DNA of 64,000 bases from Heliocidaris erythrogramma (taxonomy: Eukaryota; Echinodermata; Echinoidea; Camarodonta; Echinometridae): contig CM046870.1 of NCBI GenBank assembly GCA_025617745.1, positions 4,779,285 through 4,843,284 on the forward strand. Reading direction: 5' to 3'. Each line of letters opens with the position of its first letter. The stretch's first letter is position 1. The translations under genes and the position numbers were made by a program. Shown one piece after another: positions 34,376-43,407 of the stretch. The notes under the pieces were generated by a model that was given only the letters and a program-made list of their open reading frames with translations, was not told the origin of the DNA and made no database searches.

Positions 34376-36758
34376 CTTCACCCGTAAATCCAGGGAGCTC
34401 CCTGGAGTTACTTCACCCACGGCCCTTCACCGTATTCTGCGAGGGGTTCAAACATAATGGTCGAATTTCCCCTTGCCACTCGAGCTTCATTGCCTTCGGG
34501 GTCTGATAAGTCATCGTATCTGCATGGCTCAGAAAGGTCCTCCAACTCGGAATCGCGGGCACTTTTCCTCTCTCTATATAAGTTACTCGAATTCAGCCAA
34601 AATCTAAGTCAGTACTAACGTGGGCCTACTATGTAAAGCGAAGTAAAAAAAAAAAATGCCGTAAGTGAAATAAACAAAACAAAAGCGTTCACCAGTCGCT
34701 ATGTATGAGGGGAACATAGTCACTGCCGTACTAAAGATGTGTAGGACATTATACATACAGACGCATAAAACGGCTGTGCACGCGTTTATGACCAATGCAA
34801 AACTTTCGTTTGGCAAGCTCAGATGGATGAGAACATTGTTCAAAAGAAAAGCTAAAAAACAAAACAAGAGCTGTATATTTGGGCAAAAGCGTTTTCTGAT
34901 CTTGTAGAAAATATATTGCTAATGATTATTCACTCCTAAGATTATATTGATTAATTTCCCTTTTTCATAAATCGTCCGTTAAACAGAAGGGTCAAATACC
35001 GCATTCTGTGTACAATATTATATGCTGCAGCCTGCAGATCTTGTGCCTCTTACTTTTCATACGTCACTTGGGGGTTAGCCAATCAGATTACGAGTTTTAA
35101 GGAACGGTCCCAAAACCTCTACTTTTCCCCCTTTTTCGCCAAAACGAGACATAATTTGGACAATCGATTGGCAGATTCGTGATTAAAAGGCAAAACTGCA
35201 TGGAAAGAGCACCCATTTTCTCTCTAATTTAGTCAACCTTTAAATAGAAACAATAACAGTGTTTTTTTTTAATCTCATCACTCCGGGAGAGATTATTAAC
35301 ATTGTATGTAATTTTGATTGTAATTCTGCTACAGGGTATGATGAAATTAATATGTCAGTTGTTAAGAAAGCAATACACATTATTTGTTATCCCTTATGCA
35401 ATATCTTTAATTCTGTTTTAACTACTGGTATTTTTCCTGATATATTAAAAATAGCACGTGTTGTTCCAATTTTCAAGAATGGATCAAAGTCAGAATTATC
35501 TAATTACAGACCTATATCAGTCTTGCCAGCATTTTATAAAATTCTCGAAAATGTATTTATAATCGCCTTTCTGATTTAGTAGATATATATATAATATAAT
35601 GACACCTTCCCAATATGGATTTCGCTCCGGGCACTCCACATCCCATGCTTTAGTTGATTTGGTATTTGAAGTTTCTCATGCTTTTAATTCTCGATTCATT
35701 TTATTTGGTTTGTTTTTAGATTTAAGTAAAGCTTTCGATACGCTCGACCACTCTGATTTATTAGTTAAGAAAATACAGTGTATGATTTTTACTAATAAGA
35801 AAATTGAATATAATATGAATATCAAGATGAATAATGAAGATATAAAAGTGGTACGTTCTCTAAAATTCCTTGGCGTTATTATTGATTCCAAATTAAATTG
35901 GCATGAGCATATAAACGAGGTTTGCAACAAAGTTTCAAAATGTTTAGGTGTATTATATAAATTACGATTTTTTTTTTCCTCGAAACATTTTATTAATGAT
36001 ATACAATGCCATTGTAACCCCACGCCTTAATTATTGTAATGTCGCTTGGGCTTCTTCTACAAGTTACTGTATGTTAAGACTATTTCGTTTGCAGAAAAAA
36101 GCAGTTCGTATTGTCTGTCATGCCAATTTTCTTGCCCATACATCACCTATATTTATCGAGTTAAAATTGTTAAATATATATGATCTGAATGCTTTTAATA
36201 TTGCTATCTTCATGTATTTGATATTTAAAAATGTTGCACCTATATGTCTCTTACAAAAATTCACTTTGACTTCTGAAATAACTTCTTATGACATGCGAAA
36301 GCAGTTTAATTTCTATTTACCACTTTTTAAAACAAATGTTGGCGTCAATTCAGTTTTCTATAAAGGACCAAAAATTTGGAATGCTCTGTCTGAAGAAATG
36401 AAATCAAGTCCTTCATTAAATGTTTTTAAAAAGAATTACAAGAAACTACTCTTACAAAATTATATGTAAATTATCTATTTTATCAGGCCCATTTTATGTT
36501 ATGTCCGTCGAGGGTTTGTAACGTTTTATTAACTGTTCCATTTATCTTATTGTTATAAGCTCCTTCGTTTTATTTAAAATATGCTTTTTTACTCATTTTA
36601 TTCTTGTATGTAACATGGTGTTTAATTACTTATATATTGGTCGCAGCATTTCATAAGACATTGTTCTTCTAAGCTGTCTCCGTATTCTTTTTCATTGTAT
36701 TTTTTACCTTGTAATTGTTTCTAATTTTGAATGAAATAAAAGCAAAATTGAATTAAAA

Positions 36759-37037
36759 ATTGAACATAAATTCAGACTTAGCATTGTTGAGTTTAAGACA
36801 GTGCGAGCACATCCATACTATAACATCCTCAATACACGCTTCAAGCTTTTTTATAGCAGAGACACTGTTTTCTTGACCAGGAACAAAGGATAAGTACAAC
36901 TGCACATCGTCAGCGTAACAATCGTACTTAACAGAGTGCTTATGTAAAACATGGCTGAGTCCACTTAGGTATACAGAAAAAAGCAGGGGTCCTTCCACAG
37001 ATCCTTTGGGTACTCCACTTTCCAGGTGGAAAATCAT
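36759..37037 (-). mobile_element. CR1 LINE fragment with RT palm
   Basis: The minus-strand frame reads SGVPKGSVEGPLLFSVYLSG, then YDCYADDVQLYLSF (YADD catalytic motif intact), then KKLEACIEDVIVWM and LKLNNAKSEFMF. It is truncated on the 5' side and stops where the LINE tail at 36758 begins. Same clade as the fragment at 30190-30625. Confidence 0.85.
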
Positions 37038-39127
37038 TTTTTTTTAAAGAATTGTCTTCAATGGGCCATCGATGGGCCTATGTGTCGCATAAGTGGGCTT
37101 TTCAAAATTGCTGTCTACCATAGAAAATTAAAATCAAAGACTAAAAACTCTTATTTTGCACATAGATTAATTTGGGCCTTCCTTGGGCCTTTTTGTCATA
37201 ATGGGCACCTGTTCCACATATCTTGTTAATTTCAAAGACATAATGTCTCACTGATCACAATTAGAAGCATTTTACTTATATTCAACAGATCAGTGACTTT
37301 GTAACATTTTGATCATGGGATGGCCCATCATTTTTTAAGATTTATGCCGATACTATTTTTTGTTTTTATTAGTCTTCAACCTGTAATAACCGGTTAGATG
37401 CTCATTAAATCAAACATGGTACTGTATTATTATTATTTTATTTTTTAGTAATAACTTGGCAGAATTTGAATTTCAGGTTTACTAAGCATATTGTTATAAG
37501 TATATTTGAAATACACATTGCTTTAGGATGCACTCCAGCTCAGTAGGAACCAACTTTCACTTTACAAGCCTTGCTTTTTAGTTGGTTCCTACACATTTCA
37601 CAGTTTATTTCGGTATGGACTTATATATTTGGTTAAATTATACACTTGATTTGGGCATTGTATACTTTAATGAATATTTTACTATTCTTACCTTGTACTT
37701 TATGTATATGCTTGAACTGTACGTGAAAAATTATTCTTCGTCCAGACGTGACACCTTTGTATATTTTCGTTGTGAAATGTGAAAAATAAATTCAATTCAA
37801 TTCAAATTCAATTCAATTCAATTTGAAATTATGGGCACCTAAAGCACTTGTATGAATGTTGAGGCCCGGAAATCCTCCACAGTACGTTATATATCAAAAC
37901 CAGATATGAATAAATCAATTATGAAGGAAAAATAACCGAGAGGGCCGTTATTTTAAGAAATGGGCACAACGGGCCCCAGGGCCCGGATTTTAGGTGACCC
38001 CATATCCAGAATTATTCAGCATCAAAAACTCTACCGACATGCAAAATTTCATGCTTGTATGAAAAAGTGCACAATATTTCACCAATCTGCTGTACTATAC
38101 TAGTATGATTATATCACTCTCAACACATTTAAGCAAGCAGGTTATCATTGTTTCTACTTGTTGGAAAGCATGATGGCGTTAAGAGGTCCGATTTTAGTGC
38201 AAATTTTACCACTTTTTTAATAATGGTGAAACAATAATGGTGAAAACTTATACAGCGCACACACCGTCCAAGGACGCTCATGGCGCTAGCTCAGTTTAAT
38301 ATATTGGATTATTAATACTAAAAACTTTACATTTGCATCACCCACTGCGACTCTCGGCTCCACCCGGTGAGGCCTGGTGCCCTCTTGCTACTCCGTTCAC
38401 AGACAATTCATGGGACAAGCCCAGTCAGCACGTAACTCACAGGAGCTATAGCACCCGAGACCACCAGGCCCCACACGGGTATAGGTGGAATCTAGGTCAA
38501 CCGAATCACAATATTAATTCTCTAAATCGATTCCTCATACTGATATTATTAAGGAAAGCTATATTCTTTATACATGTACTTGCATGATTTCTAATTCAAA
38601 AGATATGCTAATTATAAAATTTCATCAAAAATCCAAGATGGCTGGCAAAATGGCCGATTTCGAACCCTATGGGACACGATTTGGCAATGGGAACATAAAA
38701 AGCAATAATTAGCAGGTCATCATCGTTTCTACTAGTTGGAAAACAAGATGTCGTTAAGACGCCCGATTCTTAGTACAAATCAGTTTACCACTTTTTTCAC
38801 ACTGTTTGATATTTAGTGGAATATAGTTCAACCAAATCACAAAATTAACTCCCTAAATGGATTCCTCATATTGATGGTACTCAGGAAAGCTACATTCGTT
38901 ATACTTGCATGATATCTAATTCAAAAGATATGTGGCACGAAAAGGATATGCTAATCATAAAATTTCATCAAGAATCCAAGATGGCCGATTTTCAACCCTA
39001 TGGGACACGATTTGGCAATGGGATCATAAAAAATCGTTAACTAGACACTTGAGGCATTAAAAAAAAATAGGTTAAGAAAACGTATCTTGATGGTGCACGG
39101 CGATCCCCATTTCTGACTATAGACTAT
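37038..39127. repeat. Non-coding repeat with internal tandem duplication and SINE remnant
   Basis: The left part resembles 26145-26840. From 38146 to 39035 a unit of about 330 bp is present twice. Shared phrases are 'gtttctact-gttggaaa', 'tcattcctcat'-like runs, 'aattcaaaagatatg', 'aatccaagatgg', and 'gggacacgatttggcaatgg'. The first copy is split at about 38222-38482 by a fragment with 'cttatacagcgcacacacc' and 'gctcatggcgc', which looks like a SINE 3' part. A pentamer-like (TTCAA)n tail at 37788-37822 marks another LINE 3' end on the plus strand. No exon is recognised. Confidence 0.6.
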
Positions 39128-40049
39128 TTGGACTTAACAAAGTTTTCAGAACATACTTTTCTCGATAAAACAATTTTCAGAATACCACCCCAGGTGCTCT
39201 CCAAACAGGTTCGACATTTCGAGAAAACTCTTCCTGAAAAGCGTTATTTCATGAATCCCTATGCCATGCGGTATAAATCTTTACTTCCAATGTATATCTG
39301 GAATAACCATATTATTTGTGATGTCTCTAATCCGTGGGGTTTTTAAAAATAAATGTCTGCAGGATTAAAGATTAAAGATTCTGTAACGGGGATGGGGAAA
39401 CTTCCGAAAATTTCCTGACAAACAAGAAAGAAGGAAAACAAAAGAAAAAGGGGTGTTTTTCTTTATTATTTTTTACATTTTATTTTACTCGAAAATTCTC
39501 TGACAATCAAAGCTATTACATTTTTTCCGGTGCCTTTCGTGTCAAAAATTTGATATTAAAGACATTTTGGGCTAGTTTAATGTAGGTATGCCACGTTGTT
39601 TTTAAAAACGGGGAGGGGGAGGGCTCGGCCGGTTGTCCCTCTCCACCCCCAATCGACATGACGCCTTGTGCGCAACATGCATCATACCCTTAAATGCACT
39701 ATGGAACCTCTAAAAGTGCATGCAACTTATGGCTGGGGTACATTGCTGCAAATATGTTTTAAAAAGACACTCTATCGGGTTTAATGTTGCACTTCAAAAG
39801 TTCTGTTAAGCTACTTTTATTTAGGACTGAATGTCTAAATCCTTCTTTTTTTAGTGACGGTCATCAGTCATGTCAGTAAACCAATCTGTCTTATACTTTC
39901 AGGAACAAAAGGCAATGATTTTGGCAACCCTGCCGCTGTGATATTGTCATGATTGTAAACTACATAATTTATTTTAAAGACCTGATAGGGCACAGTGACA
40001 ACTCCATGAAGTATATTGTCTTTCATAATGTTTATATATATATACTTAC
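39128..40049. other. Unassigned intronic sequence
   Basis: A 72-residue open frame at 39128-39346 (beginning MDLTKFSEHTFLDKT) has no recognised domain. The rest is AT-rich with a short G-rich stretch at 39607-39625. It lies just inside the first intron of the methyltransferase gene. Confidence 0.4.
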
Positions 40050-40157
40050 AAATTCAGATAAGTGATTCACGATCAATTCAGCCACTGCTGCTGAATATTG
40101 CGGTCGGTATTTCAGATAATTGACGGCTACATCTTGATCTTCAAAGAAGCGATTCAT
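40050..40157 (-). CDS. SAM-dependent methyltransferase, first coding exon
   Basis: The exon encodes 36 residues beginning MNRFFEDQDVAVNYLKYRPQ and ending NHLSEF, with a TTT|GTAAGT donor in phase 0. The pattern FFE-x(n)-Y-x-KYRPxYxxxVxxxI is the conserved N-terminus of the same methyltransferase family whose motif I lies in the exon at 3065-3225; there it is expected directly before a DKPFxxALDVGCGSG segment. The ATG at 40157 is chosen because it gives the usual family start and stops lie upstream. This gene is transcribed leftward, away from CLP1. Confidence 0.85.
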
Positions 40158-40330
40158 GATGGAGATTGTGCAGTGTCACACTACGAGCTATCTTCGCAAA
40201 TCGCAAACCTGACTAGTTGGTGTCTGAAAGTCGAATGAGAGCCGCTGTGGCCTTACCATCTCGATGACCAGTGGTGTAAATCTTCCAAGGAGTGGGCGGG
40301 GCTGGGTGATGATCGCAATCAGGCGCCGAG
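40158..40330 (-). promoter_or_regulatory. Probable methyltransferase promoter/5' UTR region
   Basis: The 170 bases upstream of the start codon are richer in GC than the surroundings and contain a GC-box-like GGGCGGGGC at 40296-40304. No TATA box is evident. The transcription start is not determinable from sequence. Confidence 0.35.
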
Positions 40331-40455
40331 ATTTCTTGCGCGAACACGAATGAGTACACGCGCAGAAACACACCCATACGTACACGCACGCACACCCACA
40401 TAATAATACACTTTGCATAAAACTATACATATATTTGTACACGCATATACACATA

Positions 40456-40666
40456 CAGCACTGGAAAAATTATTAGACCAAGCTTCTGTAATAAGGGTAC
40501 TATAATATGCAAACAAAATTGTAAAAATGATTTGTCTTTGTATTTCATGGAATGAATACCAAATTCCAGCAATTATACCTTGCTTTTATAATATTTTATT
40601 TCCTTCTTACCACAAAAATAACACCATCAGTAACCATTTTTGGTCTAATATTTTTTTCCATGGCTG
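40456..40666. mobile_element. Tc1/mariner-type MITE
   Basis: TA flanks at 40454-40455 and 40667-40668. The inverted ends read CAGCACTGGAAAAATTATTA and, on the complement, CAGCCATGGAAAAAAATATT, both followed by GACCA. The CAG-x-x-x-TGGAAAAA start with a TA duplication is typical of Tc1/mariner relatives. At 211 bp it is non-coding. It sits about 300 bp upstream of the methyltransferase start. Confidence 0.85.
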
Positions 40667-40685
40667 TATATGTACATATACTTGT

Positions 40686-40716
<31 letters not shown>

Positions 40717-41500
40717 GGCACAAACACACACACACACACGCACACACCTTTGTATGGCTTTATTTATTTATTGTTCTCATGAATTTTCTTTTGTGCTCTG
40801 TCCGAAAATGTCCTCGGACATACGGCTATACAAGATCACACACACACACACCCACACACACACACCCACACACACACACACAAGCACTCAATGACATAAT
40901 CCTAAATATAAACTGATTTATTTTAAAATTATATTTTCCTTCACATGTGGTGGAGGGGGTATTTTTGTAATGGCCATTCCAATCTACGTACGCCCTTGTC
41001 AGTGACCTTGAATATTCATTGATTTTCAACCAATCAGGATGGCGTATTTTGGACTTGCGTTAATAGTTGTGTTTAAGCGCAACTTCTTATGCAAGAGGGC
41101 CTTGCAGTCATGTACAGTACATGTACGTCCCAGAACAGGTTAATAGTTGGAAAAAAAAAGATACCGTATTTCAAAATATTTTCAGGAAAGTTTCATCCTA
41201 TTGCATTGCTAAGGGTCTCTTCTATGAAATGACACCCAAAAAAATCTGACGATATAAATAACGCTTGAGTGAGCAAACTGTAAGCGAAAGGGTGCAAAAT
41301 TAAAACTTGACAAGAATTGGTATTTTGTTCTGGCTGGTATGAACAAATTTGAGAACAAAAAAAAATCCCCAAATACATATTTCAAAATATTTTCAGGAAA
41401 TGTTCATACTTGTGGATAGCTTTGGGTCTCATCTGTTTGTTTGGGTTTTTTTTTTCTTTTCAATTTCACTTCGGATATGTGTCTATTTTTCTTTCTTAAA
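40667..41500. repeat. CA microsatellites and unassigned intergenic sequence
   Basis: (CA)n runs lie at 40686-40750 and 40837-40882, separated by a phrase 'ctgtccgaaaatgtcctcgg' also seen near 14510 in inverted form. The remainder shows no gene signal. Confidence 0.7.
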
Positions 41501-42120
41501 ATGCTCTTTTCTCCTTCTGATAAGTCCCCCTTATCAAATATAATGATTGCCCCTCTTATCTCCCTAATATGTGCCTATTTCTCCCTTGATAAGTGCATTT
41601 TTAGGTGCCCCCTTTCCCTTCTAATAAGTACCTATTTTCCCCCTTTTGATAAGTGCCCATTTTCAAATCTGATAAGTGCCCCCTTTTGATTATATTTTCC
41701 CACTGTTTCTTACATATCTAGCATACCTAGCTTCAAATAATCGGTGCGGCTTTATGTAGTAACATGTACCCATATACTACAACTACAATTGATGTAAGGC
41801 AGGAGAGCTGACGGCAAGAGGAACACAATGCCCCTCACTCGAATGTGCTAATAATTGACACCAAGTATAAGGGCGATATTTACTGAAAATTTTCCCCAAA
41901 TTCGCTCGCTACGCTTGCTTGCTCTTATGTTATGGTACGCAAGTCAAACGCAAGTTTCATCAAGCGTTTTGTCAGTGATTTTTACCAATAACTGTTATAG
42001 CTACTGAAATCCTTGCATCTGATTGGCTGAGAGCATATTTATCAGTAAAAATCACTGACAAAACGCTTGATGATTGGCTGAAAATAAAGTTGCGTTTGAT
42101 TTTCTTCAGTTGCGTTCAAA
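41500..42120. repeat. Degenerate short tandem repeat and a foldback element
   Basis: At 41515-41695 a phrase like 'tgataagtgcccccttttt' repeats about six times with changes. At 41957-41985 and 42045-42073 there are perfect 29-base inverted arms (CATCAAGCGTTTTGTCAGTG and complement) around a 59-base loop, with further weak pairing outside on 'cgcaa' phrases. This looks like a small foldback transposon. Confidence 0.75.
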
Positions 42121-42579
42121 AGCAAGTTTTGTGCAACGGGCCCCAGATCGCATAAAGTATGTTGATATCGATGTAATCATCGTAATCCTAAAGAAAAACG
42201 ACAGGGTTATGATTATGTACGAATTAAAAAATCATTAGACATTCCCCTAAAATTGATTTGCTGTTGTCATTTTCATATATCGCTGTAAATAATGCACAAC
42301 CCAAGGACTCAGGCATTAGAAAAAAAGTTTTTGCTCGCTCGCACCTGAATCATTAGGCCATTACACACAACTGCTAAATGGAGAAGCTGAAGCAGTGTCC
42401 AGAACCACTGTAAATAAAAGAAAGAAGATGGAGTTAGACTGTAGGGTAATACCAATGTCGCAAAATGGTCCCTATTCTTGCTTTATGTTCACCCTTACAT
42501 AGGTGCCCCCTTTTTTCCCCAAAGTGCCCTTTTTGGTTGTGCCCCCCCCCCCACACTTCGAAAGACTCTCCGCCGCCCC

Positions 42580-42870
42580 TGTCTCTGACCTACAAAGCCC
42601 GTGTCAACCAGCTGAGAGGGAAAGTCAGCGCCAGCTAGAGTGCCCTTCTTCACAAGCTGAGCACATCAAACTGGGGAGCAAATCCTACTACCATCAGGTC
42701 AACAGCTCTGGCTCTCTGTTTCTCTCTGCCGAGTAGGCCTGCGCAGTGTGGGGACGATCAGCTCATCATCATGCAACGAAGATAGATCCTGTGCTGAACA
42801 GTGAACTCAAGCTGCATCGCTGCATCACCCGCTATCTTCTCTCCGGTATCCCCACCCGCCCCCTCCCCCC
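42580..42870 (+). mobile_element. LINE ORF2 C-terminal fragment
   Basis: Across shifting frames it reads LTYKARVNQLRGKV, LLHKLSTSNWGANPTTIRST and ALALCFS, then a WGRSAHH-like part near 42750, and later LNSELKLHRCITRYLLSG-like codons. This order is that of a jockey/RTE-type LINE C-terminus (the 'SALALCYSAAEYACPVW' region). It is strongly decayed. Confidence 0.6.
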
Positions 42871-42959
42871 TCTCCGAGATAAAACGGACGGTTGTAATCA
42901 TTAAGTACATCACAGTGTTTTAAATCATCAATAAAAGCATCTCATTGAAGTTCTTGTAG

Positions 42960-43002
42960 TCTCTATAACGTACAACATTATGTACGACCCCCCCCCCCCC
43001 CC

Positions 43003-43034
<32 letters not shown>

Positions 43035-43135
43035 GGGGTCCCCCCGGATCGCCGCCCATGGCACTGTCCCCCCCCCCCCCCCCCACCCAGGGAATGTCTC
43101 AATGAGACCTGTACATCATCCGCGTAAATTAATTT
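42960..43135 (-). mobile_element. CR1 RT fragment next to C/A homopolymers
   Basis: The minus frame reads LIYADDVQVSLRHSLG at 43090-43135, a catalytic YADD remnant. It abuts a C run (43066-43084) and a C-to-A homopolymer (42989-43030). A similar YADDVQ piece in the opposite orientation lies at 48318-48345. Confidence 0.5.
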
Positions 43136-43407
43136 CAGTAGGAGTAGTTTTAATATACCCACCTAACATCTCTGATTTTTATACCCTCTCAACGGCGATT
43201 TTATTTCTTTCGTGGTATTTTACATTGTATTTGAGGATCACATCATCGTAGAGATTTTTTAGCCAAAAAGGAACCGTACAAGAAATTTAACCTAATTTGG
43301 AACACATTACCGAAATATGTTTCCATCCCTGATTTCCATTTCACCTCTGAATTTGATACCCTTTTTCTTGAATTTGCTATTTTTGATACTAAACGCGTAA
43401 CCCGAGT

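Larger units (their letters stand above)
33585..35239 (+). mobile_element. Kolobok-like TTAA transposon carrying a THAP exon
   Basis: TTAA lies at 33581-33584 and 35240-35243. Outer bases read AGGGTCATTAA (left) and, on the complement, AGGTTGACTAA (right), an imperfect terminal inverted repeat. Removing the 1655-bp element plus one TTAA rejoins LINE codons FVQYL and NRNNNSVF in frame. TTAA targets, termini of the form TTAAAGG and a THAP-domain protein are established traits of the Kolobok/T2 superfamily. It contains a THAP frame at 33968 preceded by a GC-rich stretch, but no transposase catalytic domain, so it is non-autonomous or decayed. It carries its own nested hairpin element at 34304. 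Confidence 0.8.
32293..36469 (+). pseudogene. LINE ORF2: endonuclease and RT lacking the palm
   Basis: Endonuclease motifs: LHLNCRNIKKNIDNF, GITETWLKC, RRGGGVGVYIR and YRPPNS at 32650. A linker carries KPWFNDDLRK and FNDYFVNIG. RT fingers: [39 protein letters not shown] and YGFRSGHSTSHALVDLV. The motif A region FLDLSKAFDTLDH is present at 35716-35755, but the frame jumps to QCMIFTNKKIEYN (thumb region), so roughly 110 residues containing the YADD motif are missing. The C-terminus reads WNALSEEMKSSPSLNVFKK. Multiple frame breaks. Confidence 0.85.
30900..36758 (+). mobile_element. CR1-like LINE 2 with nested insertions
   Basis: Order: ORF1 (30996-31808), ORF2 endonuclease (about 32290-32960), linker (32990-33584 and 35244-35290), RT fingers (35290-35770), thumb and C-terminus (35775-36469), 3' UTR and an A/TTGAA-type tail to 36758. 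It is interrupted by a TTAA transposon at 33585-35239; removing that together with one TTAA restores the reading frame across the joint. The RT palm with the catalytic aspartates is deleted. The start is approximate and abuts the SINE. Confidence 0.85.
3226..40049 (-). other. Methyltransferase intron 1 (about 36.8 kb)
   Basis: This interval lies between a GTAAGT donor after the exon at 40050-40157 and a TTTCTGCAG acceptor before the exon at 3065-3225. Exon phases agree (0/0), and the joined peptide follows the family order: YRPQYSAAV, then NHLSEF, then RDKPFQMALDVGCGSG. Every other structure I recognise between these points is a transposon, satellite or microsatellite. I infer that the whole interval is one intron. 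RNA reads joining the exons would prove it; an unrecognised intermediate exon cannot be excluded. Confidence 0.75.

Noticed and set aside
30190-37037. The two minus-strand CR1 fragments as halves of one LINE split by the plus-strand LINE
   Set aside because: Both fragments encode the same KLNxxKTE region (LKLNNAKSEFMF and IKLTTGKQRLLF), so they overlap and must be separate copies.
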